Of a DNA stretch of 64,000 nt, positions 8,644-17,577 are shown piece by piece. The stretch comes from Gulosibacter hominis (lineage in GTDB: Bacteria; Actinomycetota; Actinomycetes; Actinomycetales; Microbacteriaceae). The DNA is taken from contig NZ_CAJGWQ010000002.1 of the NCBI RefSeq assembly GCF_904842695.1, positions 156,361-220,360 on the forward strand. Reading direction: 5' to 3'. A model generated the notes under the pieces. That model ran no database searches. It was not told where the DNA came from and was given only the letters and a program-made list of their open reading frames with translations. Made by a program: the position numbers and the translations under genes. The first letter of the stretch is position 1, and every line of letters starts with the position of its first letter.

Positions 8644-10230
8644 CTACTGCTTGTGCCGCTGCTTACGCTGCTCGCGGTTTGCAGTGCGGATAGCGCGCGT
8701 CTCGCTCGACACCTCGCCATCGTTCGGGCCCTGACCCACGCTGGCGGCGGGCTGGTTGCGCTGCACGGTGCGCAGCAGTCGAGTTTCGGGCTTCTGGCCG
8801 AGCTTGCCGATCTTCTGCAGGTTGCGGCGGGCAACCGGCCAGAACACCACCAGCACCGCCACCGAGATGAGGGTCGACCACACCTGCACGCGGGTTTCGG
8901 GCAGGATGATCATGATCACGACGACGCCGATAATTCCGAGAATGGTGAGGATCGCCAGCCACGGGTGGAACCACATCTTGAGCTCGAGGCGGTCGACCTC
9001 TTGTTTGGTCATCTGCTGGCGCATCCGAATCTGGGTGAGCGCGATGAACGCGTACACCAGCAGCGCCACCAGGCCGGCCGAGTTCATGATGAACGTGAAA
9101 ATACCGCTGTCGGGCAGCAGGAAGTTGATGACCACCGCGGCGTAACCGCCGATGGTGGAGGCGAGCACCGCCATCACCGGCACGCCATTGCTGGCGCGCT
9201 TACCGATGAACTTCGGGGCCAGACCCTCATCACTAATGGCCGCGAACATTCGCGAGGCCGAATAAATACCCGAGTTCAGCACCGAGAACACCGCGGTGAG
9301 CAGCACCGCGCTCATGATGATCTCGGCAACTTGTGCCGCACCGGGCCCGAAGAACGGTGCAAAAATCTGACCGAACACATAGGCAAAGGGGCTGATCTGG
9401 TCGGGATCTGGCAGCTGGTTCCAGGGCACGATGGCCAGGATGAGCGTCACACCACCGATGAAGAACAGCATGATTCGCCACACCACGGCGTTAGTGGCGC
9501 GGGTGACGCCCTTCTTGGGGTCTTCCGACTCGGCGGCAGCCATCACGGCGATCTCGGTGCCGAAGTACGAGAAGATCACCAGCGCCACGCCCGAGATCAC
9601 GGCCCACCAGCCGTAGGGCGCAAAACCACCCTCGGCGTTAACGATATTGCCGAACGAGAAGCTGGCGCCCGGCCACAGGCCAAAGGCAAACAGCAGGCCG
9701 AGGCTGAGGAACACCACGATCGTGGCGACTTTGATGCTCGCCAGCCAAAATTCAATCTCACCGAATGATCGCACCGAAACCAGGTTGGCGATCGTGAAAA
9801 TAAGCATCACGGCGATTGAAAACACCCAGTCGGGGATCATCGGGAACCAGCCGTGCAGCGTTGCACCACCGACCACCGCCTCGAATGCGATCACGCCGAC
9901 CCAGAAATACCAGTACAGCCAGCCAATCAGATAGCCGGCCCACTCGCCGAGGCCGCGGCGAGCGTACTCCATAAACGAACCCACGGCGGGGGATGCGACG
10001 GCCATTTCGCCGAGCATCCGCATCACCAAAATGACCAGCAGGCCACCGATGCTGTACGAGACCAGAGCCGCGGGGCCAACCGAGCGGATCACGTTGCCCG
10101 AGCCGACAAACAGGCTGGCACCGATAATTCCGCCGAGGGTGATCATCGTCACATGACGATTACTGAGTTTTTTCGTATTGTCGGCTGCCTCGGTTGCAGG
10201 GCGAGCCGAATCTTTAGAACCATTCGACAT
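8644..10230 (-). CDS. Amino acid permease (APC superfamily, GabP/CycA/LysP type)
   Basis: A 528-residue transporter with about 12 membrane helices. The first helix holds the APC consensus TLGGIIGASLFVGSG, and the next has GPAALVSYSIGGLLV; the helix-2 region MRMLGEMAVASPAVGSF matches the AAT subfamily that imports gamma-aminobutyrate, D-alanine/glycine, lysine or aromatic amino acids by proton symport. The substrate cannot be decided from sequence. ATG 10230 has GGAGAG 9 bases upstream; the polar N- and C-terminal tails are cytoplasmic. It is transcribed alone from a promoter about 130 bases upstream. Confidence 0.9.
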   Translation of the reverse strand: MSNGSKDSARPATEAADNTKKLSNRHVTMITLGGIIGASLFVGSGNVIRSVGPAALVSYSIGGLLVILVMRMLGEMAVASPAVGSFMEYARRGLGEWAGYLIGWLYWYFWVGVIAFEAVVGGATLHGWFPMIPDWVFSIAVMLIFTIANLVSVRSFGEIEFWLASIKVATIVVFLSLGLLFAFGLWPGASFSFGNIVNAEGGFAPYGWWAVISGVALVIFSYFGTEIAVMAAAESEDPKKGVTRATNAVVWRIMLFFIGGVTLILAIVPWNQLPDPDQISPFAYVFGQIFAPFFGPGAAQVAEIIMSAVLLTAVFSVLNSGIYSASRMFAAISDEGLAPKFIGKRASNGVPVMAVLASTIGGYAAVVINFLLPDSGIFTFIMNSAGLVALLVYAFIALTQIRMRQQMTKQEVDRLELKMWFHPWLAILTILGIIGVVVIMIILPETRVQVWSTLISVAVLVVFWPVARRNLQKIGKLGQKPETRLLRTVQRNQPAASVGQGPNDGEVSSETRAIRTANREQRKQRHKQ

Positions 10231-10361
10231 TGCGTAACTCTCCAGAATGCGCAGTGCGCCGTGAGTGCGGCCGGAACAGCTTTGAGATACCGAGCCGCTT
10301 GGATGGTCCTCTTTCGTAGCGGGCAACTTCGTCGCAGACCGAATGGCGAGGGCCTAGCTAC

Positions 10362-10390
10362 ACCGTACGCCTGAGTGCAGCCTGTGCCAA
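10362..10390 (-). promoter_or_regulatory. Candidate promoter of the amino-acid permease gene
   Basis: On the minus strand TTGGCA (10390-10385) and TACGGT (10367-10362) are separated by 17 bases. This would give a 5' leader of about 125 bases. No known riboswitch class was recognised in that leader. Confidence 0.5.
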
Positions 10391-10488
10391 GAGGAATTGC
10401 GGATATGTACAAAAGAGTTGCGCAAATTGAGGCGTCTTAAGCTGATGAGCACGCGCGTGCCCTGCAGTCATGCCGAAGCTCACGCTGT

Positions 10489-11061
10489 TTATTCGTACCA
10501 AACCGTTTCGAGCGTTACCGCTTCGGCGGGGGCGGCCTGACGCCCGGCGAGTGCCACATATGACCGTGCGTGGGGCGCGAATCGCGCTCGCTCTTCAGCA
10601 GTCAGCTCCCGCCGCACCTTGGCCGGAACGCCCGCGGCAAGCACCCCATCACCCACCTCGGCACCCTCGAGCAGCACCGCACCGGCGGCAATGAGCGACT
10701 GTTCGCCGACCCGCGAGTGGCTCAGCAGCGCCGCGCGCATCCCCACCAGCGTGCCATCGGCCACGGTGGTGCCGTGCAGCATCGCCGCATGCCCAACAAT
10801 GACGCCGTCACCGAGCACGCAGGGAGCATCCGCATCCACATGCATCACGGTGCCGTCCTGCACATTGGTGCCGGCGCCGATGCGGATGCCGCCCGAGTCG
10901 CCACGCAGCACACAGCCGTAAAAGATGCTCGAATCGGGGCCGATTTCAACATCGCCAATAATGGTCGCGTTCGGAGCGATCCAGGCGCTGCGATGGATGC
11001 GCGGCAATTTACCGGCAAAGGGCAGGATGAGCGGTTGGGCAGCAGATACTTGAGCGGTCAT
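10489..11061 (-). CDS. Gamma-carbonic-anhydrase-like protein (left-handed beta-helix)
   Basis: A 190-residue hexapeptide-repeat protein with repeated [LIV]-G-x-x motifs forming a left-handed beta-helix. Histidines fitting the gamma-class zinc site are visible in GTVMHVD and in GHAAMLHG, and the C-terminal stretch LAAGVPAKVRREL is typical of the YrdA/PaaY group. Members bind metal, and some hydrate carbon dioxide; others act as thioester-related or unknown enzymes, so activity is not certain. The ATG sits 7 bases after CAGACT with no Shine-Dalgarno. It is a single-gene unit divergent from ffh. Confidence 0.85.
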   Translation of the reverse strand: MTAQVSAAQPLILPFAGKLPRIHRSAWIAPNATIIGDVEIGPDSSIFYGCVLRGDSGGIRIGAGTNVQDGTVMHVDADAPCVLGDGVIVGHAAMLHGTTVADGTLVGMRAALLSHSRVGEQSLIAAGAVLLEGAEVGDGVLAAGVPAKVRRELTAEERARFAPHARSYVALAGRQAAPAEAVTLETVWYE

Positions 11062-11068
11062 GCCGCCG

Positions 11069-11074
11069 AGTCTG
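11069..11074 (-). promoter_or_regulatory. Candidate -10 box, leaderless gamma-CA-like gene
   Basis: CAGACT on the minus strand is 7 bases before the ATG at 11061. There is no ribosome-binding site between them. Confidence 0.4.
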
Positions 11075-11141
11075 GCATGTGTGGCTGATCACGGCGGGGG
11101 AAGCAGCCAAGCTCACGCTGCACGCGCGCGGTAGAAGCGGG

Positions 11142-11147
11142 TAGAAT
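11142..11147 (+). promoter_or_regulatory. Candidate -10 box of ffh
   Basis: TAGAAT lies 9 bases before the ffh ATG at 11157, and no Shine-Dalgarno is present. The transcript would have a leader of 0-3 bases. Confidence 0.5.
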
Positions 11148-11156
11148 CGGGTCATT

Positions 11157-12746
11157 ATGGCCATGTTCGGGAATCTCTCTGACCGTCTCGTTGAAGCCCT
11201 CGGCAATCTGCGCTCGAAGGGCAAGCTCACGGCAGCCGATGTCGACGGTACCGTTCGTGAAATCCGTCGCGCGCTGCTCGAGGCTGACGTCGCGCTACCG
11301 GTGGTGAAAGAGTTTGTTGCGCATGTGCGCGAGCGAGCGCTGAGCGACGATGTGAACCGGGCGCTCAACCCCGCCCAGCAGGTCGTGCAGATTGTGAACG
11401 AGGAGCTCATCCGCATCCTCGGCGGCGACCAGGCCCGAGCGCTGCAGCTGGCAAAACAACCGCCCACTGTCATCATGCTGGTGGGTCTGCAGGGTGCCGG
11501 TAAGACCACGCTGGCCGGAAAGCTCGCCAAGTGGCTGGTTGAACAAAAGCACTCGCCGATGCTCGTGGCTGCCGACCTGCAGCGTCCCAACGCGGTGACG
11601 CAGCTGCGGATTGTCGGTGACCAGGCAGGCGTCCCGGTGTTCTCGCCCGAACCCGGTAACGGTGTGGGCGATCCGGTGCGGGTGGCGCGCGAATCGATGC
11701 GGATCGCACGCGACAAGATGCACGATGTGGTCGTCATCGACACCGCCGGTCGGCTCGGTGTTGACGAGGTGCTGATGCAGCAGGCCCGCGATATTCGCGA
11801 TGTCACCCAGCCCGACGAAATTTTGTTCGTGATCGACTCGATGATCGGTCAGGATGCGGTCGCAACTGCAAAAGCCTTCCATGACGGTGTCGGCTTCACC
11901 GGTGCTGTGCTGACCAAACTCGACGGTGACGCGCGCGGTGGCGCCGCGCTGTCGGTGGCGCAGACCACCGGGCAGCCGATTATGTTCGCGTCCACCGGCG
12001 AAAAGCTTGACGATTTCGAGGTGTTCCACCCAGACCGGATGGCATCGCGCATCCTCAACATGGGTGACGTGCTCACCCTTATTGAGCAGGCGCAAAAGGC
12101 GTTCGATGAGGAAGAGGCGCGCAAAGCCGCCGAAAAACTTGCCAATGAGCAGTTCACGCTGAATGACTTCCTGAAGCAGATGCAGCAGATCCGCAAGGCT
12201 GGCAACTTCAAGAAGATGATCGCCATGCTGCCGGGCGTGCCAAAAGAAATGAAGGCCGCGGTTGACGACTTCGACGAATCGGCACTCGTGCGCATCGAGG
12301 CGATTATTCAGTCGATGACCCCGCTCGAGCGTGAACAGCCGAAGGTGCTTAACGGTTCGCGCCGGGCTCGTATCGCCCGCGGTTCGGGCACCTCGGTGAG
12401 CGAGGTCAACGACCTTGTGAAGCGCTTCGAGCAGATGGCAAAAATGATGAAAAACGTCGCTCGTGGCGGAATGCCGCAGATTCCCGGGATGCCGGGGATG
12501 GGGATGCCCGGCGGCGGGCGTGCCGCGCAGCGCAAGCAGGCGGCGAAACAAAAAAACAAGGGCAAGGGGCGGCGAGTGTCAGGCAACCCCGCCAAGCGCG
12601 AGGCGGCCGCTGAACAAGCCGCGACGAAGCAGTCTGGTGCGGCATTTGGCGGCAGCGCCTTTGGTGCCGGTGCCGGGGCTGGTGCCGCATCGGGTCAACC
12701 AACCCCGGAAGAGCTCGAAAAACTGCAGCGCTTCCTCAAGCAGTAG
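11157..12746 (+). CDS. ffh: Signal recognition particle protein Ffh (SRP54)
   Basis: A 529-residue GTPase that binds signal sequences and SRP RNA. The N-domain is followed by G1 GLQGAGKTT near residue 108, DTAGRLGVDEVLM, TKLDGDARGG and ASTGEKLDDFEVFHPDRM. The methionine-rich M domain carries the RNA-binding stretch GSRRARIARGSGTSVSEVN, then a low-complexity tail rich in Met/Gly/Pro and Ala. The length is above the E. coli 453 because of this tail, which is common in actinobacteria. ATG 11157 is preferred over 11163 because it keeps the conserved N-domain complete. The 3' end nearly touches trmD on the other strand. Confidence 0.97.
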   Translation: MAMFGNLSDRLVEALGNLRSKGKLTAADVDGTVREIRRALLEADVALPVVKEFVAHVRERALSDDVNRALNPAQQVVQIVNEELIRILGGDQARALQLAKQPPTVIMLVGLQGAGKTTLAGKLAKWLVEQKHSPMLVAADLQRPNAVTQLRIVGDQAGVPVFSPEPGNGVGDPVRVARESMRIARDKMHDVVVIDTAGRLGVDEVLMQQARDIRDVTQPDEILFVIDSMIGQDAVATAKAFHDGVGFTGAVLTKLDGDARGGAALSVAQTTGQPIMFASTGEKLDDFEVFHPDRMASRILNMGDVLTLIEQAQKAFDEEEARKAAEKLANEQFTLNDFLKQMQQIRKAGNFKKMIAMLPGVPKEMKAAVDDFDESALVRIEAIIQSMTPLEREQPKVLNGSRRARIARGSGTSVSEVNDLVKRFEQMAKMMKNVARGGMPQIPGMPGMGMPGGGRAAQRKQAAKQKNKGKGRRVSGNPAKREAAAEQAATKQSGAAFGGSAFGAGAGAGAASGQPTPEELEKLQRFLKQ

Positions 12747-12766
12747 CGAAGCAGCTCGGCTACTGC
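12740..12766. terminator. Hairpin at the ffh/trmD junction
   Basis: An 8-base-pair perfect inverted repeat (12740-12747 with 12759-12766) covers both gene ends in a 13-base intergenic gap. It is a likely shared terminator, though there is no T-run. Confidence 0.4.
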
Positions 12767-13473
12767 TGTTCGCGCTGCCAGGCCTCGTAGAGATCGGGGC
12801 GCACACGTCGGGTGCGGTCAACCTGCTGTTCGCGACGCCACTGCGCCACCCGACCGTGATGCCCCGAAAGCAACACTTCGGGCACCTCGTAGCCGCGCCA
12901 CTGGGCAGGCTTGGTGTAGCTCGGATATTCGAGCAGCCCCTGCTCGTGTGATTCTTCAACGAGTGATTCGGGGTTTCCCACCACGCCCGGAACCAGCCGC
13001 CCAAACGCCTCGATCATGGCCATCACCGCCACCTCGCCGCCGTTGAGCACATAGTCGCCCAGTGAAATCAGTTCGACCCGTGCGCGAGTGGCCGCCCAAT
13101 CGAACACGCGCTGATCAATACCTTCGTAGCGGCCGCATCCAAAAATGATGTGCGACTCGGCGGCGAATCGACGTGCGGTGGGCTGTCGGAACACTTCGCC
13201 AGCGGGGGATGGAAAAACAATCAGCGGCGGCTCGTCCGACTCGCTCGCCTGCAAGATCGCATCGAGTGTTTCACCCCACGGCTCGGGTTTCATGACCATG
13301 CCCGCACCACCTCCGTAGGGGGTGTCGTCAACGGTGCGGTGTCGATCGTGGGTGGCATCGCGCAGGTCGTGCACGTGCAGGTCGATGATGCCGCGCTCGC
13401 GCGCTTTGCCCAAAAGCGAAATGTCGAGGATGTCGAAAAACTCGGGAAAGATCGTGATGATATCGACGCGCAT
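12760..13473 (-). CDS. trmD: tRNA (guanine-N1)-methyltransferase TrmD
   Basis: A 237-residue SPOUT enzyme that methylates G37 of tRNAs reading CUN, CCN and CGG codons and prevents frameshifting. It starts [14 protein letters not shown] and carries the trefoil-knot AdoMet site [15 protein letters not shown] and [30 protein letters not shown] is also diagnostic. Length is slightly under the usual 240-255. Its ATG overlaps the stop of the flippase-like gene (TAATG), so translation of the two is coupled. It is the last gene of the leftward rpsP operon. Confidence 0.96.
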   Translation of the reverse strand: MRVDIITIFPEFFDILDISLLGKARERGIIDLHVHDLRDATHDRHRTVDDTPYGGGAGMVMKPEPWGETLDAILQASESDEPPLIVFPSPAGEVFRQPTARRFAAESHIIFGCGRYEGIDQRVFDWAATRARVELISLGDYVLNGGEVAVMAMIEAFGRLVPGVVGNPESLVEESHEQGLLEYPSYTKPAQWRGYEVPEVLLSGHHGRVAQWRREQQVDRTRRVRPDLYEAWQREQQ

Positions 13474-14885
13474 TAGTGACTCAAATATTTGGCGGGTTCG
13501 GGCGAGGGGGAGGGGTGGGGCGTGACCGGTGTGATGCCGTCACGCATCCCGGTGGCAAGCTGGGTGATGACGCCGGCAAGTGCCCCGGTGAGCAGCGCAG
13601 TAGTAGTGGCGGTGAGCGGATCTGCCACCACCAGCAGCACCGCGACGGTGGTGAGCAGGGCTACCGACCAACCGGCAGTATCGGCCCGATAGTTGTGATG
13701 GGCGCGCACCGCGGCCGAGGTGATGTACAGCATCGCGGTTGCCGCCGCACCGAGGCTGAGCAACAAAATGGCCTCGCCGCTGAGCGAATAGGTGGGGCCG
13801 AACAGCTGCAGCAGGATCGGGCCGAGGAACCACAGCAGGGCGCTTACCGGGAGACCGAGCGCGACCACCCAAATCGTTGGGACCAACAGTGCGGCGATCC
13901 CGCGGTGCTGTCGCTCATGGAAGTAGGCGGTGAGCGCGTTCTGGAAGGAGGTTACCGGGGTGAGCATAGCGCCGCGCACCATGGTGAGTGCGAGCATCAG
14001 GTTTCCGAGTACGAGCGGTTCGATATCCGGCTGCAAAAACCGCAGCAGAGCCGGGGCCCCGGCAATCAGTGCGCTGGGTATCGCCGACCGACCAGTGGCG
14101 GCCAGTGCAACCAGCAAAAACTGCGGCATCGGCAGATCGGTGCGCAGCTTACGACAGGCTCGTCCGGCCGGTGTGGCAAAGAGCATGATCGGAGTGACGA
14201 TGGCGCCGGCGATCGCGGCATACATGAGCCCCGAAACAATATCGCCAAAACAGGCGGCAACAATCACCACGAGCAGCCGCGCGGCAGCCTCAGCGCTGAT
14301 CAACCAGCCGAACGCCTGCCAGCGGCCAGTGCCGCTGAGCAGTCCCGCCAGGGCCGCCTGCAGCACCACCAGCCCCGCCGAAACTGCAAATAGCAGGGTG
14401 GCCAGGGGCTGCGCCATTCCCACAAGCAGCACCGGCGCCCACAGCGGGGATGCAGCGGCGGTCAGTGCCGTTACGAGCGTGCCCGCCCACAGTGCGGCAA
14501 CCACCGGCCGCGCGCCGGGCTCGTTTGGACTGGTCGGAAACGGGTCGGGAACGGTTCGTTCGCGCCCCGCGAGGATTTCATCGGCGGTGCGATCTTCAAT
14601 AACCGTGAGACCGAGCGGACCGCTTGAAATAACGAGTTCTTCGGCGTCGTCGATGCCGTTGTCATTTGCATCAATGATCGGTCGGCCCTGCTGCGCGCCC
14701 GCGCGGCGCACACCGGCCGAGGTAGTGCGCATAAAACCCTGCAACGAGGCGATTACCGCGAAACAGAGCGACCAGAGCACGATGAATTCGGTGAACCGAT
14801 CGGCCGTGAGCGTGGTCGCTGCAATAAATACGACAACGTAGGCGAGCACCCCAGAGCCCACTGTCGCGAACGTAACCCAACGCAT
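13473..14885 (-). CDS. Polytopic membrane protein, polysaccharide/lipid flippase-like (MATE/MOP superfamily)
   Basis: A 470-residue protein with about 12 hydrophobic segments. Its length and layout resemble Wzx/PST-type exporters that flip lipid-linked sugars, but no family-specific motif makes this firm. After the second segment comes a polar loop of about 60 residues containing [12 protein letters not shown], close to the calcium-loop pattern of EF-hand/dockerin repeats. The ATG is at 14885; its stop overlaps the trmD start. Its position between rimM and trmD is unusual, since these two are normally adjacent. The C-terminal tail is Pro/Ser-rich. Confidence 0.65.
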   Translation of the reverse strand: MRWVTFATVGSGVLAYVVVFIAATTLTADRFTEFIVLWSLCFAVIASLQGFMRTTSAGVRRAGAQQGRPIIDANDNGIDDAEELVISSGPLGLTVIEDRTADEILAGRERTVPDPFPTSPNEPGARPVVAALWAGTLVTALTAAASPLWAPVLLVGMAQPLATLLFAVSAGLVVLQAALAGLLSGTGRWQAFGWLISAEAAARLLVVIVAACFGDIVSGLMYAAIAGAIVTPIMLFATPAGRACRKLRTDLPMPQFLLVALAATGRSAIPSALIAGAPALLRFLQPDIEPLVLGNLMLALTMVRGAMLTPVTSFQNALTAYFHERQHRGIAALLVPTIWVVALGLPVSALLWFLGPILLQLFGPTYSLSGEAILLLSLGAAATAMLYITSAAVRAHHNYRADTAGWSVALLTTVAVLLVVADPLTATTTALLTGALAGVITQLATGMRDGITPVTPHPSPSPEPAKYLSH

Positions 14886-14910
14886 CCGTCAACTCACCGA
14901 TCTATCTGTA

Positions 14911-14970
14911 AAAGTGCTTCCTGCGAAAGTGCTTCTTGTGAAAGCGCTTCCTGAGAAAGTGCTGGTAGCA
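14911..14970. repeat. Four tandem 15-base units between rimM and the flippase-like gene
   Basis: Four consecutive 15-base units start at 14911, 14926, 14941 and 14956. The first three share AAAGYGCTTCYTG; the fourth diverges after AAAGTGCT. They span the short gap upstream of the flippase-like gene and abut the rimM end. Confidence 0.8.
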
Positions 14971-14973
14971 ACA

Positions 14974-15522
14974 CTAGTCGGTATTTATGTCGAACAGTCC
15001 CCCGGGCGGAGTCACGGTAATGGTGCTGTTTGAGATGTTGACCTCGGGCACAATTTCTTTGACAAACGGCACGAAGACATCGCCGGTATCGGTTTTGACC
15101 ACGATGAGGTCTTGGGCGGGGAAGTGGTCGACGCGGACGACGGTACCCACGGCCTCGCCGGCAACCATGACGGTGAGGCCGATCAGTTCGTGGTCGTACC
15201 AGGTGTCGGGGTCAAGCTCTTCGGTGTCGTCTTTATCAACCCAGAGAATCGCGCGGATGAGCGTCTCGGCAGTGGTGCGGTCTTCGACACCCTCGAAAAA
15301 AACAACCGGCGCGTCATTGAACCAGCGCAACTCGCGCAGCACAATCGACTTTCCCCGCCAGGGTGAATCGATGGGCACCTGCAGCGAGAACGAGGCTCCG
15401 GGTACGAAACGACGCTCGGGTTCATCGGTGTACAGCTCGAGCTTGATCGCGCCCTTGAGGCCGTGAGCCTTGACTAGCCGGCCGACGCGAAGCTGCGTGA
15501 TACCGGACTGCTTGGGAGTCAA
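14974..15522 (-). CDS. rimM: Ribosome maturation factor RimM
   Basis: A 182-residue RimM, which binds S19 and assists 30S head maturation. The N-terminal barrel shows LRVGRLVKAHGLKGAIKLE and the C-terminal PRC barrel shows DDTEELDPDTWYDHELIGL and VPFVKEIVPEVNIS. The start is TTG at 15522, two bases after the KH-protein stop, because no nearer ATG or GTG keeps the conserved N-terminus; it is probably translated by coupling. Gene order rpsP-khpA-rimM is the usual one. Confidence 0.94.
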   Translation of the reverse strand: MTPKQSGITQLRVGRLVKAHGLKGAIKLELYTDEPERRFVPGASFSLQVPIDSPWRGKSIVLRELRWFNDAPVVFFEGVEDRTTAETLIRAILWVDKDDTEELDPDTWYDHELIGLTVMVAGEAVGTVVRVDHFPAQDLIVVKTDTGDVFVPFVKEIVPEVNISNSTITVTPPGGLFDINTD

Positions 15523-15524
15523 GG

Positions 15525-15755
15525 TTAGTCATCCGCCACGTCGACGCGGACGCGGCGGCCATCGGCGAGCGCGGTCACCAGGGTACGCAACGCCTTGGCG
15601 GTGCGGCCCTGACGGCCGATGACGCGGCCGAGGTCCTCGTGATGGACATGTACCACGAGGACCTCGCCGCGAGAGGTTTCGCGCGCGTCCACTCGGACAT
15701 CGTCAGGTCGATTGACGATGCCTCGTACCAGGTGTTCGAGTGCGGACGCGAGCAT
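15525..15755 (-). CDS. khpA: KH-domain RNA-binding protein KhpA
   Basis: A 76-residue single-KH-domain protein. The GxxG loop is GRQG in GRVIGRQGRTAKALRTL. KhpA proteins (YlqC group) bind RNA, often as a heterodimer with KhpB, and influence cell division and elongation in Gram-positives. It begins at ATG 15755, two bases after the rpsP stop, and ends just before rimM. This position in the rpsP operon is standard. Confidence 0.93.
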   Translation of the reverse strand: MLASALEHLVRGIVNRPDDVRVDARETSRGEVLVVHVHHEDLGRVIGRQGRTAKALRTLVTALADGRRVRVDVADD

Positions 15756-15757
15756 GA

Positions 15758-16204
15758 CTACGCCTCGGTGTTCTCGGCGTCGTCAGTTGCTTCAGTAGCT
15801 TCGGCTTCGCCCTCGGCAGCTGCTTCTTCTTCGGCAGCGGCGGGAGCCTCAGCCTCAGCCTTGGGCTTGAGCACCGGCTTCTTGTTGGCGTCAGCCTCGA
15901 AGATCTCCTTCTCGGGCTGTCCCTGAACGGTCGACTCGGTCGAGCCTTCGCCGGTGAACTTACCCCAGTCACCGGTCAGCTTGAGCAGTGCGAGCACGGC
16001 CTCGGTGGGCTGAGCGCCGACCGAAAGCCAGTACTGAGCGCGCTCCGAGTCGATCTCGATGACCGAAGGCTGGTGGGTGGGGTGGTACTTGCCGATTTCT
16101 TCGATAACGCGACCGTCGCGCTTGGTGCGCGAGTCGGCCACAACGACGCGGTAGAACGGTGACCGGATCTTACCGAACCGCTTCAGACGAATCTTGACAG
16201 ACAC
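15758..16204 (-). CDS. rpsP: 30S ribosomal protein S16 with acidic C-terminal tail
   Basis: The first ~85 residues are the S16 core ([20 protein letters not shown], then [15 protein letters not shown]). The protein is 148 residues, about 60 longer than E. coli S16; the extra part is Ala/Glu-rich with a Lys/Pro patch. GTG at 16204 has AGGAG with 6 bases of spacing. It is the first gene of the leftward operon. Extended S16 tails occur in other high-GC actinobacteria; their role is not known. Confidence 0.97.
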   Translation of the reverse strand: MSVKIRLKRFGKIRSPFYRVVVADSRTKRDGRVIEEIGKYHPTHQPSVIEIDSERAQYWLSVGAQPTEAVLALLKLTGDWGKFTGEGSTESTVQGQPEKEIFEADANKKPVLKPKAEAEAPAAAEEEAAAEGEAEATEATDDAENTEA

Positions 16205-16390
16205 GTGTCTCCTGTAGGTGTTGATGAAAAATTCTGAGCATCACAATCAACGGCGTGGGGCGCCATCATTCTGGGGCTCTGGACTGCTGCGCGTTACGAA
16301 GAGAGGGTCGTTGACACAGACTCAGCTGTCTATTGTTGCAGATTTCCACCCAGTTCTGCCAGACCAAAACGAACGCGGTGCATGAGCGCC

Positions 16391-16396
16391 TACGAT
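16391..16396 (+). promoter_or_regulatory. Candidate -10 box that decides the start of the ligase-like gene
   Basis: TACGAT is followed after 7 bases by ATG 16404, with no Shine-Dalgarno. It overlaps the other possible start, ATG 16395, which therefore is less likely. The rest of the 190-base gap holds the divergent rpsP upstream region, with nothing else recognised. Confidence 0.45.
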
Positions 16397-16403
16397 GAAT
16401 GTC

Positions 16404-17495
16404 ATGCATTTCGCGAATTCACGGCGTTCCACTCTCGGGATTGAGTGGGAATTGGCGCTGGTCGACCCCGTAACCGGTGACCTGGTGGGGCGCGGCGCCG
16501 AGGTTGTGGCAGCCGCAGCCAATCAGCACATCGCCGGCGAATTTCTCACCAACACGGTCGAACTGGTTACCGGTGTGTGTGACACCGTGCCGGCAGCTAC
16601 CGCCGAGCTGCGCCAGCTGCGTGATGAGCTGATGGTCACGCTTGACCGCCTGGGTCTCGGCGCAATCGGCACCGGTACGCATCCCTGGGCCGATTGGCAA
16701 TTGCAGACCCTCGCCCCCGACGACCGCTATTTGCGCGTCGTTGATCGAGCCCGCCAGTGGGGGCGGCAGCTTTCGATTTGGGGACTGCACATTCACGTTG
16801 GGCTGACCTCGCGCGATCACGTAGTGCCAGCGATGCACGCGGTGTTGGCCGACCTGCCGCTGATGCTGGCGCTCACCGCATCCAGCCCGTTCTGGGAGGG
16901 GAAAGACACCGGTTTTGCCTCGCATCGCAGCATGCTGTTTCAGCAGCTGCCATCGGCGGGGCTGCCACCGCGGCTGGATGATTGGCACGAGCTTGACCGC
17001 ACCGTTTCGGGGATGCTCGCCTCGGGTGCGCTCTTGGATGAGCGTGAACTGCGCTGGGACGTGCGGCCAGCCGGCCGTTTCGGCACCCTTGAAGTGCGGG
17101 TGTTTGATGCGCCGTCGACCGTAACCGAGGTCGGCGCGGCAGCCGCATTCGTGCAGTGCGTCGTTGAAGAAACGGTGCGAGCGCTCGAGCGCGGTCGGCC
17201 GCTGCGGGCGCTGCCGGAGTGGGCGGTGATTGAAAACAAATTCCGGGCGGCCAGATACGGGCTCGACACCGAGTTCATCATCAATGCCGACGGTGGGCTC
17301 GAGCCGGGCCGTGATCTGATGGCGCGGCGAATCGACGAGCTGCTGCCGATCGCGAACGATTTGGGATGCGACTCAAAACTGGTGAACTCACTGGCCGTTG
17401 CGGAGAGTAATGGCGCCGACCACCAGCGCAGCCCGATGCGCACGCACAGTCGCAGCGGCATGATTGAGGCGATGCGCACCGCACTGCGGCAGTAG
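16404..17495 (+). CDS. Glutamate-cysteine ligase family 2 (YbdK-type carboxylate-amine ligase)
   Basis: A 363-residue GCS2-family enzyme. It shows STLGIEWELALVDP at the N-terminus with the metal-binding glutamates, GTHPWADW, LSIWGLHIHVGLTSRDHV with the histidine cluster, SPFWEGKDTGFASHR and ALPEWAVIENKFRAARYG. The family makes gamma-glutamyl-amide bonds from glutamate, ATP and an amine; some members make gamma-glutamylcysteine for glutathione or ergothioneine, but the real substrate here is open. ATG 16404 is chosen from the promoter spacing; ATG 16395 would add three residues. Confidence 0.87.
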   Translation: MHFANSRRSTLGIEWELALVDPVTGDLVGRGAEVVAAAANQHIAGEFLTNTVELVTGVCDTVPAATAELRQLRDELMVTLDRLGLGAIGTGTHPWADWQLQTLAPDDRYLRVVDRARQWGRQLSIWGLHIHVGLTSRDHVVPAMHAVLADLPLMLALTASSPFWEGKDTGFASHRSMLFQQLPSAGLPPRLDDWHELDRTVSGMLASGALLDERELRWDVRPAGRFGTLEVRVFDAPSTVTEVGAAAAFVQCVVEETVRALERGRPLRALPEWAVIENKFRAARYGLDTEFIINADGGLEPGRDLMARRIDELLPIANDLGCDSKLVNSLAVAESNGADHQRSPMRTHSRSGMIEAMRTALRQ

Positions 17496-17565
17496 CACGG
17501 CAACAAATGGACTGTGCCCAGAGCGAAACTGGGGAAAATTGCCGCCGGCACACGGGATGGGCGGG

Positions 17566-17571
17566 TAGCGT
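17566..17571 (+). promoter_or_regulatory. Candidate -10 box, leaderless membrane-protein gene
   Basis: TAGCGT lies 6 bases before ATG 17578 and there is no Shine-Dalgarno. Confidence 0.4.
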
Positions 17572-17577
17572 AAAAGC

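Noticed and set aside
10449..10460. GCACGCGCGTGC palindrome downstream of the gamma-CA-like gene
   Set aside because: Short, very GC-rich and likely to occur by chance here; no context supports an operator.
11295..12551. Long minus-strand frame (418 codons) inside ffh
   Set aside because: Complement of a strongly constrained SRP54 gene with His/Arg-rich nonsense composition and no start context.
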